Assembly (NCBI GenBank): GCA_046199005.1
Contig: CP176050.1
Span: 1,178,001-1,242,000, forward strand
Source of the DNA: Ascidiimonas sp046199005
GTDB taxonomy: Bacteria > Bacteroidota > Bacteroidia > Flavobacteriales > Flavobacteriaceae
DNA: 64,000 nucleotides
Direction of reading: 5' to 3'
Program-made: the position numbers and the translations under genes
In this document: positions 8,463-17,095 of the stretch, one piece after another
How the letters are laid out: every line of letters begins with the position of its first letter
How positions within the stretch are numbered: position 1 is the first letter of the stretch
Notes under the pieces: model-generated
Databases searched by the model: none
What the model was told of the DNA's origin: nothing
What the model saw: only the letters and a program-made list of their open reading frames with translations

Positions 8463-8933
8463 ATGAAGAAAATACTAATTCTTGTAAGCTGTATCATAAC
8501 ACAATTTTCTGTCTGCGGTCAACAGTCGCAGGATTTTGTCGCATCGTGTTGTGTAAAGGAAAGAGGTTGTACAGGAAGCGCAAACTGCAGTGCCTGTAAA
8601 AATTGCTCCGGCTGTCGCCACTGCGCAAAGAATGGTGGAAGCTGTGGAGTTTGTAGTGGTCATTACGGAAATACACGGCGATACACTACCACGTCGAGAA
8701 AGAAAAATGATGGACTTAGAGTTGATCGAATCAAGAAAGACGATCTGGTTGTTGTCACCTCTGAAGCACTTAATTTAAGATCAGGGCCAGGTAAGCAGTA
8801 TTCTGTACTTGAACGATTGTTGGTAGAACAAGAGTTGCTCGTTCTGGAAGTAAATTCAGAATGGTTGTATGTAAGGAAAGTGGGATCGAAAATGACAGGG
8901 TATGTACATCGGTCGATGGTAAAAAAGCAGTGA
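8463..8933 (+). CDS. Secreted cysteine-rich SH3b-domain protein
   Basis: 156 residues. A signal peptide (residues 1-19) is followed by a segment with ten cysteines in ~36 residues (pattern CC-x5-C then CxxC repeats, e.g. CSACKNCSGCRHC, and GGSCGVCSG). A basic linker leads to a C-terminal bacterial SH3 domain (about residues 95-155), with the diagnostic ALNLRSGPGKQYSVLERL and WLYVRK strands. Bacterial SH3 domains typically bind peptidoglycan or proteins. The cysteine module could bind metal or form disulfides; I cannot say which. It stands alone, 160 bp after the two-component genes. Confidence 0.75.
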   Translation: MKKILILVSCIITQFSVCGQQSQDFVASCCVKERGCTGSANCSACKNCSGCRHCAKNGGSCGVCSGHYGNTRRYTTTSRKKNDGLRVDRIKKDDLVVVTSEALNLRSGPGKQYSVLERLLVEQELLVLEVNSEWLYVRKVGSKMTGYVHRSMVKKQ

Positions 8934-9065
8934 AAAATTGCAACAACATTTTTACTAGTTTATCCAAAAAAGGAGTAATTGGAAACAAACCTTCTTAGAC
9001 TTTTTTACAAATAAATATATAACTGAACTAGCTTCTAAAAGCATTGGTTAATCAAAAAATTCATA

Positions 9066-10112
9066 ATGGAACTTCACAATCAGATTCATACGCTAGCAGA
9101 TAAGATACAAAGTCTAAAAGACAAAATCGATACGGAGGAGGCAACAAAACACGCCTTTGTGCTTCCTTTTATTAACGCTTTAGGATACGATACCTTTAAT
9201 CCTATGGAAGTAATTCCTGAGTTTACCGCAGATTTGGGATTAAAGAAAGGTGAAAAAGTAGATTATGCAATCTTTAGAGATGAAGTGCCCATTCTCATTA
9301 TAGAATGTAAAAGTTGGAAAGAATCACTAGACCCACATAATTCACAACTGTTTCTATACTTTCATACAACAAAAACCCGTTTTGCTTTACTTACAAATGG
9401 GATTCATTATAAGTTCTATTCAGACCTAGAAAACAGTAATAAAATGGACGAAAAGCCATTTTTAGAATTTGATATTACGAAGATCAAAGAAGCCGAAATA
9501 GTTGAAGTTTCTAAATTTCAAAAAACAAATTTTGATATCGAAAAGATCGTCAATAATGCCAGTGCCTTAAAATACACGAAAGAAATTCGAAAGCTGATAA
9601 CAGCTGAGATTGCTGATCCTTCTATAGAATTCGTACGGCTATTTGCTTCTAAAGTATATACGGGCAGGCTCACGGAAAAAGTGATAGACTCATTCACCGG
9701 ATTTGTACAAAAAGCCTTTGGTCAAACCATCAGCGACCGTGTTAATGAGCGACTGAATACCGCTTTAAATAAGGAGGCAGAAAAACAACAGGAAGATATA
9801 ATAACAACAGAGAGTGATAACAAAATAGATACCACGGAAGAAGAATTGGAAGCCTTCAGGATCATAGTGGCGATCTTGAGACGAAAAATTCCTATACAAC
9901 GAATATTTCATCGTGATACACAATCATATTTTGGGATTCTGCTGGATGACAACAATCGAAAACCAATCTGCAGGCTTCATTTTAATGGAACTAACAAGTA
10001 TTTGGGATTATTTGATACGGAAAAAAATGAACGTCGTGAATTACTTAGGTCTTTAGAGGATATTTACGATTATGAAGAGGCTCTTTTGGCGGCTATAAAC
10101 TACTACATTTAA
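9066..10112 (+). CDS. Orphan HsdR N-terminal-like (PD-(D/E)XK) protein
   Basis: 348 residues. The first ~170 resemble the N-terminal nuclease domain of type I restriction HsdR subunits: a helical start, FINALGYDTFNPMEVIPEF, then VDYAIF (Asp 66) and ILIIECKSW (Glu 80, Lys 82). That gives the D...E-x-K catalytic core. The helicase/translocase part of HsdR is absent, and there is no hsdM or hsdS nearby. The C-terminal ~110 residues (RRKIPIQRIFHRDTQSYFGI and on) look like a separate small domain shared by similar stand-alone proteins. It could act in DNA defence or as a solitary nuclease; the family call is good, the role unknown. Confidence 0.75.
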   Translation: MELHNQIHTLADKIQSLKDKIDTEEATKHAFVLPFINALGYDTFNPMEVIPEFTADLGLKKGEKVDYAIFRDEVPILIIECKSWKESLDPHNSQLFLYFHTTKTRFALLTNGIHYKFYSDLENSNKMDEKPFLEFDITKIKEAEIVEVSKFQKTNFDIEKIVNNASALKYTKEIRKLITAEIADPSIEFVRLFASKVYTGRLTEKVIDSFTGFVQKAFGQTISDRVNERLNTALNKEAEKQQEDIITTESDNKIDTTEEELEAFRIIVAILRRKIPIQRIFHRDTQSYFGILLDDNNRKPICRLHFNGTNKYLGLFDTEKNERRELLRSLEDIYDYEEALLAAINYYI

Positions 10113-10471
10113 TTTTAACTCATTATGATGCTAACAATACTTTTTAAGGTCAGGCTTTTGCCTTAACGGAAGCAGTCTTAGTGATTGATAGCTCTATTGT
10201 ATTAGAACATGATAAGGGTGAAGAATTGTATTTCAGTTTTGCTGAAAGAGATAAAACAATTACCCCCCCCCCGTGGAGATGATAGGAGGTAGACACATCC
10301 AGAAAATTGAAATGTGTTAAGATAAGATTCAGCAGCTGGAGCGTGAAGACCCTGGGTACATCCCGTTCGTTAAAACAATATTATTGGGTTAGACATAAGT
10401 GTTTCTATTGAGTAGTGCTATCCGTCGCACGGAATGACAAACCGCTCGAAATGAAGCTTCTAAGAACTAAA
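10113..10471 (+). pseudogene. Degraded coding remnant with a run of ten C
   Basis: No intact gene in ~350 bp, but protein-like pieces are visible. One frame reads LTEAVLVIDSSIVLEHDKGE from about 10160 without a start codon. It runs into a C10 homopolymer (10263-10272) and stops. After the tract, another frame reads GGRHIQKIEMC, a stop, then DKIQQLEREDPGYIPFVKTI and a second stop near 10392. Adding one C would join the first frame to the GGRHIQKIEMC piece. I read this as a decayed gene of unknown family; a phase-variable origin is possible but unproven. Confidence 0.4.
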
Positions 10472-10834
10472 ATGGAAAAAAAAGGACTTTCTAAGAAACA
10501 ATTGCGCTATTTGGTAGTATCACTTTTAATGGTAATCTCCTTTTTCATAGGGAGAGAATCTAAAGAAGGTAAAGTAAATCATCGAGTTAAATCGCCAGAA
10601 CAAATCGATTTTTTAAACCCTCCGGGTATGGCACCGAGCAGCGAATCTCCATCTTATTTTAATGAATTCTTGAATAATGGTGGTACTGTTTTTATTTGTA
10701 CAGGAAAATATAGCAGACGTTATCATCTAACAAAAAACTGTAAAGGTATTTCCAGCTGTCAGAAGAATATTGTGGAAGTGTCTCTGGAAGAAGCACAGAA
10801 TAGAGGGCGTAATCTCTGTCGTTGGGAAAACTAA
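10472..10834 (+). CDS. Small membrane-anchored protein with a Cys/His-rich C-terminal motif
   Basis: About 120 residues. A basic N-terminus (MEKKGLSKKQLRYL) leads into one membrane helix (VVSLLMVISFFIGRE). The C-terminal ~50 residues read VFICTGKYSRRYHLTKNC, then ISSCQKNIVEVSLEEAQ and RNLCRWE. The spacing of Cys and His resembles the small Ada-type metal-binding fold, so zinc binding is plausible. The start is uncertain: ATG codons at 10415, 10451 and 10472 are in frame, and I prefer the last because it begins just before the helix. It converges on the SSS symporter gene with one base between the stop codons. Confidence 0.6.
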   Translation: MEKKGLSKKQLRYLVVSLLMVISFFIGRESKEGKVNHRVKSPEQIDFLNPPGMAPSSESPSYFNEFLNNGGTVFICTGKYSRRYHLTKNCKGISSCQKNIVEVSLEEAQNRGRNLCRWEN

Positions 10835-10835
10835 A

Positions 10836-12452
10836 CTACCCAGTAAAATAGATGAGTACGGCAATTACAACCGCTACAAGTAGTACCGATAGTGCAATGT
10901 CGATAGGCGCGATACTTTCTTTGTTAGCTTTTCTGTCTTCTGCGGTAAGCGTACCAAACGATAATCCTGTGATCGCTTTGTAATCTGGTGGATTGGTAGC
11001 GAGACTTACCGATATACAAATGATGACCGACACGATAAACATAAAGATTGCCATATGCGCAAAATTTATGGTAGCAAAATCCAACAAAACCCCCGATAAA
11101 CTTTTGGCGTTGATCTCTGCCACAATTCGCAGCGTAGCTACAACCAATCCAGAAAATAAAGTAAAAATCGCTGCTTTGGAATTCACTCGTTTCCATAAGA
11201 TCCCTAAAAGAAAAACAGCGGTGATAGGAGGCGCAATATAAGACTGCACGCTCTGAAGGTATTTGTAAAGGGTGCCTCCACCGATTTTTTCCATGATAGG
11301 AATCCAGATAATTCCTAAAACAACCACAATTGTAGTAGCGATCTTGCCAATAGTTAACAATCGCTTTTCAGGAGTAAGTGGTTTCAGTTTCTTATAAATA
11401 TCAATCGTAAAGATGGTAGAACAGGAATTAAATACAGAAGCAAGAGAACTCATTAGTGCTGCCATGAGACCTCCCGCAACCAATCCTTTAAGTCCGACTG
11501 GTAAGAGTACCTTTACCAAAACCGGAAAAACCTCGTCGTTTTTTTCATAGGCGATCACTCCTTGTTTGGCAAGTGCAAATGCGATGATACCGGGTATAAG
11601 AAAAATAAAAATAGGAAGTATCTTGAGATAGGCTCCAAAGATGGCCCCACGCCTTCCGATTTTAATATTGTTTGCAGCGAGTGTCCGTTGCACGATGTAT
11701 TGGTCTGTACACCAATACCAGATACCTACGATAGTGCCACCGATAAGCATACCCGTCCAGGGAAAGTCAGGATCATAAATAGGTCGCCACATGTTGAAAT
11801 GATCGCTTCCGGCAATGTTTCTCAAATTCTCCCAGCCACCAACTTCCTGTAGACCTAAATAAGTGATGATAACAGAACCGGCGATCAGGATCACGGTTTG
11901 AAGCGTTTCTGTATAAACTACCGCTTTCATACCCCCTAAAACAGTGTAGGCACCTGTAAAAAGTACGATACCAATAGCGCCATACCAGAATGGGATCCCC
12001 AATAATTCTGAAACTACAATACCTCCCGCATAAATCGTAACTGATACTTTGGTAATTACATATCCTAAAAGTGAGAATACCGATAGAAACCAGCGGGAAC
12101 GACTGTCAAAACGTTTCTCCAGAAATTCAGGCATGGTAAAGGCATTACTTCGAAAATAGAAAGGGAGAAACAACCAACCGAGTAAAAGAACGATCCACGC
12201 GTGCAATTCATAATGCGCCATAGGCATTCCAGATTCGGCTCCTGTTCCGGCCAGACCGACAACGTGTTCCGAACCAATGTTCGAGGCGAAGATGGAAGCA
12301 CCAATCACAAACCAACCTACATTTCTTCCGGCAAGGAAATAATCTGCGGTGTTTTTGTTTTTTTGTAAAACGACCCAAATGGCAACGCCGATAAGCGCTG
12401 CAAAATATATAGCCAGCACCCACCAGTCTGCTGTTTCTAAAATAGAATCCAT
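10836..12452 (-). CDS. Sodium/solute symporter (SSS/SGLT family), probable xylose transporter
   Basis: A 538-residue, ~14-helix inner-membrane symporter. Family marks are GRNVGWFVIGASIFASNIGS near the N-terminus, then LPEFL-like TMPEFLEKRF and the GGMKAVVYTETLQ region typical of SGLT-type sugar carriers. It is the third gene of an apparent operon after xylB and xylA, with 7 bp between the xylA stop and its start. Sodium-driven xylose uptake is therefore the likely role. The sugar assignment is by context, the family by sequence. Confidence 0.85.
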   Translation of the reverse strand: MDSILETADWWVLAIYFAALIGVAIWVVLQKNKNTADYFLAGRNVGWFVIGASIFASNIGSEHVVGLAGTGAESGMPMAHYELHAWIVLLLGWLFLPFYFRSNAFTMPEFLEKRFDSRSRWFLSVFSLLGYVITKVSVTIYAGGIVVSELLGIPFWYGAIGIVLFTGAYTVLGGMKAVVYTETLQTVILIAGSVIITYLGLQEVGGWENLRNIAGSDHFNMWRPIYDPDFPWTGMLIGGTIVGIWYWCTDQYIVQRTLAANNIKIGRRGAIFGAYLKILPIFIFLIPGIIAFALAKQGVIAYEKNDEVFPVLVKVLLPVGLKGLVAGGLMAALMSSLASVFNSCSTIFTIDIYKKLKPLTPEKRLLTIGKIATTIVVVLGIIWIPIMEKIGGGTLYKYLQSVQSYIAPPITAVFLLGILWKRVNSKAAIFTLFSGLVVATLRIVAEINAKSLSGVLLDFATINFAHMAIFMFIVSVIICISVSLATNPPDYKAITGLSFGTLTAEDRKANKESIAPIDIALSVLLVAVVIAVLIYFTG

Positions 12453-12459
12453 CCTATAC

Positions 12460-13785
12460 CTATAAATATTGATTAATTATATTTTCGTAAAGTTCCTGTT
12501 TGCCGCTTTCTAGGGGTAATTCTCCCTTGTCATGGGCGATCTCGTAGAGATCTTCCAGACTAAGTTTTCCTTTCTCAAAAGCCTCTCCTTTTTCTGAATC
12601 GAACGAGCTATATCTTTTCTCTTTTAACTCCTTGTAAGCAGAGTTGCTTAAGATCTGGTCTGCCGTAATGAGTGCTCTCGCAAAGATATCTGCACCACCA
12701 ATGTGCGCAAGAAAGAGATCCTCAGGATCGGTGGAGTTTCTCCTTACCTTGGCATCAAAATTAACGCCGCCCCCTTGTAAACCACCTGCCTGAAGAAATA
12801 CCAGCATAGCTTCCGTCACTTCCAAAAGATTGTTAGGAAACTGATCTGTGTCCCAGCCATTTTGATAATCGCCGCGATTCGCATCTATACTCCCTAACAT
12901 GCCGTGATTGGCTGCTACCTGCAATTCATGTTGAAAGGTATGCTGTGCTAGCGTTGCATGATTGACCTCAATATTAATCTTGAAATCGTCTTCCAATCCG
13001 TAATTTTTAAGAAAACCTATTGCTGTTGCGGTATCAAAATCGTATTGGTGTTTCATAGGTTCCATAGGTTTTGGTTCTATGAAAAAAGTACCTTTGAAGC
13101 CTTGTTTTCGGGCATAATCCCTTGCCATGGTGAGAAATTGAGCCATGTGATCAAGTTCCCGTTTCATATCGGTGTTTAGTAAAGACATATAGCCTTCACG
13201 ACCTCCCCAAAATACGTAGTTCTCTCCCTGAAGTTCTATAGTAGTATCCAATGCAATTTTAACCTGTGCCCCGGCTCTTGCCAGTATGTTAAAATTAGGA
13301 TTGGTAGCCGCACCATTCATATAACGGGGATGTGAAAAGCAGTTAGAAGTTCCCCATAATACTTTGATATTTGAGGCTGCCTTTTTCTTCTTGAGGTATT
13401 GCGTTATGAGGTCAAGTCTTTTTTCTGATTCACTTAGTGTATCACCCTCCTGAATAAGGTCGAAATCATGGAAACAAAAATAGTCAAACCCCATTTTGCT
13501 AATGAATTCAAAAGCTGCATCTGCTTTATCTTTTGCTGCCTGTACGGGATCTGCCGACTTATCCCATGGAAAACGTTGGGTGCCGGGTCCAAAAGGATCC
13601 GCTCCCAGACCGCAGAAGGAATGCCAGTAGGCTACAGCAAATTTTAGATGGTCTTTAAGTTTACGTCCTGCAACGATCTTTTCTGGATCGTAATACTTGA
13701 ACGCAAAAGGGTTGTCTGATTGTTTTCCCTCAAATTTTATAGGTCCAATACCTTTAAAATATTCTTGATTTCCAATGATGATCAT
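12460..13785 (-). CDS. xylA: Xylose isomerase
   Basis: Converts D-xylose to D-xylulose in the cytoplasm. 441 residues, the length of class II xylose isomerases. Visible hallmarks: WHSFCGLGADPFGPGT near residues 54-69, the active-site histidine 106 and aspartate 109 in YFCFHDFDL, the metal-binding FIEPKPMEPMKHQYDFD region, and the KINIEVNHATLAQHTFQHEL region with SIDANRGD after it. It starts 2 bp after the xylulokinase stop codon, so the two are surely co-transcribed. Confidence 0.97.
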   Translation of the reverse strand: MIIIGNQEYFKGIGPIKFEGKQSDNPFAFKYYDPEKIVAGRKLKDHLKFAVAYWHSFCGLGADPFGPGTQRFPWDKSADPVQAAKDKADAAFEFISKMGFDYFCFHDFDLIQEGDTLSESEKRLDLITQYLKKKKAASNIKVLWGTSNCFSHPRYMNGAATNPNFNILARAGAQVKIALDTTIELQGENYVFWGGREGYMSLLNTDMKRELDHMAQFLTMARDYARKQGFKGTFFIEPKPMEPMKHQYDFDTATAIGFLKNYGLEDDFKINIEVNHATLAQHTFQHELQVAANHGMLGSIDANRGDYQNGWDTDQFPNNLLEVTEAMLVFLQAGGLQGGGVNFDAKVRRNSTDPEDLFLAHIGGADIFARALITADQILSNSAYKELKEKRYSSFDSEKGEAFEKGKLSLEDLYEIAHDKGELPLESGKQELYENIINQYL

Positions 13786-13787
13786 GC

Positions 13788-15278
13788 TTATGTTTTATTG
13801 GTGAGTAATTTTTCGAGTTCGTGTTTCCAGGTTGAGTAGGCATCTATATAGGGTGTTTTATCCGCAGAAGGCATATACGTTTTAATATGGTCGTTGTTAT
13901 CGATAAAAGAACTAAATTTTTTGTAATTCCCGTCGTGAAGTACGCAAGCTCTTGCTGCGCCTACGGCTCCTGTAGTATGGTATATTTTTATAGGTTGCTC
14001 CGTAAGTGTAGAAATGGTTTGCGCGAAAATTTCAGAACGAAAGAGATTATCATTTCCAGCACGAATAACGCCAGATCTGATTCCGTCAGATCGAAGAATC
14101 TCTATTCCATAGACAAAAGAAAATGCAATTCCTTCAAGTCCTGCTCGGCATAAATGAGCTTTGTGATGCCTGTTAAGATCTACATTTAGTAAATGCATGC
14201 CTGTTTCCTTATTTTCCAGCATACGTTCGGCACCATTTCCAAATGGGATCATAGAAATACCTTCAGCTCCAATGGCTATACCTTCCGCTAACTTATTCAT
14301 TTCTTCATAAGAACCTACCGCGAGATTATTTTTTAACCATCGGTATAAAATACCAGCCCCATTAATGCAAAGCAGTTTTCCCACTCGCATGGGTTGGGCA
14401 GATTGATAATTAACATGTGCAAAATTGTTTACCCTTCCACTTTCTTTTACCGATGGAGTATCAGTCACGGCATAAACGACTCCTGAAGTGCCACCCGTCG
14501 CCGCTATTTCACCTGGAGCGAGCACGTTCAGCGCTAAGGCGTTATTAGGTTGATCTCCGGCACGATAATAAATTGGGGTGCCTGTGGCAAGACCACTTTC
14601 TGAAGCTCCTTTTTTACTCAAGTACGACTGAGCGCCAAAAACAGGCACTATATCCGGAATAAGTTTAGTGGAAATATCATAGTGCTCAAGAAGCGATTTC
14701 GCTATTCGTTTCTCTTTGAAATTCCATAAAATGCCTTCGGACAATCCGGATACGGTGGTGTTAATCTTGTTTGAAAAACGAAAAGCGATATAGTCACCTG
14801 GAAGCATGAATTTATAGATACGCTCATACACATCTGGTTCATACTCTTTTACCCACCTCAGCTTTGATGCTGTGAAATTACCCGGCGCATTGAGAAAATG
14901 TTTCTTGCAGTAGGTTTCTCCCAGGTCACGATAGGCTTTTTCTCCAATATCGACAGCTCGACTATCACACCAAATGATTGCATTACGCAGCAAATGCCCT
15001 TGTTTATCTACAACCACGAGACCATGCATCTGATAGGAAATACCAATACCTTTTATATGATGCGCTTCTATCTTATTTTTTTCCTTTATCTCTTTAATAG
15101 CCAGACAGCAGTAATCCCACCATTTTTCAGGTTGTTGCTCTGCCCATCCTTTTTTTTTCGAAATGATCTCCATTTCCTGAGAAGGTTGTTGTACTACGTC
15201 TATGCAATAACCATTCTCAATGGCTACTAACGCTATTTTAACGGATGAACTACCTACATCTAAACCTAAATAATACAT
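13788..15278 (-). CDS. xylB: Xylulokinase (FGGY family)
   Basis: Phosphorylates D-xylulose to xylulose 5-phosphate, which feeds the pentose phosphate pathway. 496 residues. The N-terminal ATPase-fold motif is MYYLGLDVGSSSVKIALV. IGISYQMHGLVVVDKQGHLL with AIIWCDSRA matches the xylulose-binding region, and GDQPNNALALNVLAPGEIAATGGTSG lies at the centre. The C-terminal phosphate loop region is GAVGAARACVLHDG. First gene of the xylB-xylA-symporter operon. The 240 bp upstream hold a dyad that may be an operator. No regulator gene is adjacent. Confidence 0.95.
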   Translation of the reverse strand: MYYLGLDVGSSSVKIALVAIENGYCIDVVQQPSQEMEIISKKKGWAEQQPEKWWDYCCLAIKEIKEKNKIEAHHIKGIGISYQMHGLVVVDKQGHLLRNAIIWCDSRAVDIGEKAYRDLGETYCKKHFLNAPGNFTASKLRWVKEYEPDVYERIYKFMLPGDYIAFRFSNKINTTVSGLSEGILWNFKEKRIAKSLLEHYDISTKLIPDIVPVFGAQSYLSKKGASESGLATGTPIYYRAGDQPNNALALNVLAPGEIAATGGTSGVVYAVTDTPSVKESGRVNNFAHVNYQSAQPMRVGKLLCINGAGILYRWLKNNLAVGSYEEMNKLAEGIAIGAEGISMIPFGNGAERMLENKETGMHLLNVDLNRHHKAHLCRAGLEGIAFSFVYGIEILRSDGIRSGVIRAGNDNLFRSEIFAQTISTLTEQPIKIYHTTGAVGAARACVLHDGNYKKFSSFIDNNDHIKTYMPSADKTPYIDAYSTWKHELEKLLTNKT

Positions 15279-15375
15279 GTACTTCTTATGCCGAATCTTG
15301 ATTAAATAAAAGGGCTAATACCAATTGCTGTAACAATAAACTTACCATTTTAAATGAACAAATGAAAGTAACAAA

Positions 15376-15391
15376 GCGTAACGTTTTACGT
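15376..15391. promoter_or_regulatory. Dyad upstream of the xyl operon
   Basis: GCGTAACGTTTTACGT contains the inverted arms CGTAA and TTACG separated by four bases. It lies ~100 bp upstream of the xylB start. LacI/GalR-type operators have this size and centre, so a sugar-responsive repressor site is plausible, but no regulator is encoded nearby. Confidence 0.35.
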
Positions 15392-15520
15392 AACTACATC
15401 TAAATTTCTTCTCAAGATGGTACTAATTGCTATTTTGCAGAAGGGATTGCTGGTTTTGCAGAATATTTTTTAGATAGATGTTGGTTTTATAAATCTTTGA
15501 GGAAACTAAAAATTTACATT

Positions 15521-15982
15521 ATGAAAAAAGCAACAATGAATCCTGAAATTTCGAAGATTTTACAAATGGCAACTTTTTTATTTATTCTTATAGGAATGAT
15601 GTCCTGTTCTAATGATAGTATTTCTGCTGATGAGCAAAATAATGAACCAGTTACTTTTCAATTACTTGATGTGACCGTAGTGAATACCTCCAATGGAATA
15701 CCCAGAAAAACAGAAGATCTGGAGTTGCTTCCGGAAACATTGCAGATGTATCAAAACGAAACAAACGTTTTGCTAAAAGGAGAATGTAATATGGAAAGCT
15801 TAACATGGGAGATTGACAGAAATAATTCGATACTGTTGAATCTGAAAACACTTAAAACCGATACCGTTTTTATCAGCAAGGATAACGATACCTTTGAGCT
15901 GGTACAAAATTATAACAAAACGGGTAAATTCTCCGGCGGATCTGTTAACTATACCTACGTAAAAGTTAACCTTCGGGATTAA
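15521..15982 (+). CDS. Hypothetical lipoprotein
   Basis: About 153 residues. A signal peptide with lipobox GMMSC (LQMATFLFILIGMMSCSNDS) is followed by an acidic mature part. The body alternates short strands (VTFQLLDVTVVNTSNG, ILLNLKTLKTDTVFISKD), suggesting a small beta-sandwich of the lipocalin-like or Ig-like kind often seen in Bacteroidota lipoproteins; no family is recognised. ATG codons at 15497, 15521 and 15536 are in frame. I take 15521 because the upstream one adds a redundant basic extension. It precedes the LytS/LytTR pair by 57 bp on the same strand. Confidence 0.65.
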   Translation: MKKATMNPEISKILQMATFLFILIGMMSCSNDSISADEQNNEPVTFQLLDVTVVNTSNGIPRKTEDLELLPETLQMYQNETNVLLKGECNMESLTWEIDRNNSILLNLKTLKTDTVFISKDNDTFELVQNYNKTGKFSGGSVNYTYVKVNLRD

Positions 15983-16039
15983 AATTCATCATATTAATTA
16001 TGCATTAAATTGTAGGGATGCTGTAAATTTAATATTCAA

Positions 16040-17095
16040 ATGGATGTAAATATGTGGTCTAAAAAGTGGGTGCAAATAAGTTTACATATTATTTTATGGG
16101 TAGCTATTCCTGTGGTGATTGTTTTTTACGAATGGCTAAGAGAACTTGCGATCACAGCGATTGGAGAAACACCGAAGAAAGATCTTTATACGTTGTTTAA
16201 AGATAATGCTTTGCAAATTCTCTTTACAACCCTAATAGGTTCCTTTGCATTTTATAGCTCTTTTTACGGGATTACTTCAATGTATTTACAAAAAAAGGCA
16301 ATAATGAAGCGTTGGCTGTTAACCGCAATATGGTTTATTTTCCCGCTGGGAGTAGTATACCTTTTCAGTGTTTTTTGGATCGTTTACGATTGGTTTTTCC
16401 TATTCTTTTTGTTTGGCGGATATTTAATTTTACTAGTTTTTTCACTACTGGGAGCATTTCTAAGGTTGTATCATTTCAATCAGAAAAAGCAGGCGGAAAG
16501 GGAGATCCTTCTAAAAGAGCAGCTTACAACAGAATTGGCCTTACTTCGTGCCAAAATTGATCCGCACTTTTTGTTCAATACAATTAATAATATTGATGTA
16601 TTGATTGAGACTGATCCCGCAAAAGCTTCAGTTTTTCTAAAAAAACTGAGCGAAATATTAAGATTTGTGCTTTATAGACCGCATGAGGATTTTATTTCCT
16701 TGTCGGAAGAAATAGCGTATATTCAAAAGTATATTGATTTGCAGCGAATCAGGTCTGCCAATGAAAATTTTATTAGTTTCAAGATAAAAGGCAATCCTGA
16801 AGGAAAACATATAGCCCCGATGATATTGATCATATTTATAGAGAATGCAATGAAGTTTGTGGATAATCGAATGAAAGATGACAGTATAAAAATATCTCTG
16901 GAAATTGTTAAGGATATGATTCTTTTTACTTGCATGAATACTATTAAAAAAAGAGCTTCTTCTGCAATTGATTCTGGGGGTATTGGCCTGAAGACAGTAA
17001 AACAGCGATTGCAACTTTTATATTCAGATAAACATGAGTTGTCAATTTGTGATGATGGAAAACAATTTGGTGTGAAACTTCAACTGGTTCAATAA
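16040..17095 (+). CDS. LytS-type sensor histidine kinase
   Basis: 351 residues. Four transmembrane helices fill about residues 10-140, followed by a short coiled coil and a His_kinase (PF06580-type) domain. The phospho-acceptor histidine is residue 176 in KIDPHFLFNTINNID. Further on are LSEEIAYIQKYIDLQRIR, the N-box LIIFIENAMKF and a final glycine-rich GGIGLKTVKQRLQLLY. There is no extracellular sensor domain, so the membrane part itself probably senses the signal. It overlaps the next gene by one base (TAATG), which encodes its LytTR partner. Confidence 0.9.
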   Translation: MDVNMWSKKWVQISLHIILWVAIPVVIVFYEWLRELAITAIGETPKKDLYTLFKDNALQILFTTLIGSFAFYSSFYGITSMYLQKKAIMKRWLLTAIWFIFPLGVVYLFSVFWIVYDWFFLFFLFGGYLILLVFSLLGAFLRLYHFNQKKQAEREILLKEQLTTELALLRAKIDPHFLFNTINNIDVLIETDPAKASVFLKKLSEILRFVLYRPHEDFISLSEEIAYIQKYIDLQRIRSANENFISFKIKGNPEGKHIAPMILIIFIENAMKFVDNRMKDDSIKISLEIVKDMILFTCMNTIKKRASSAIDSGGIGLKTVKQRLQLLYSDKHELSICDDGKQFGVKLQLVQ

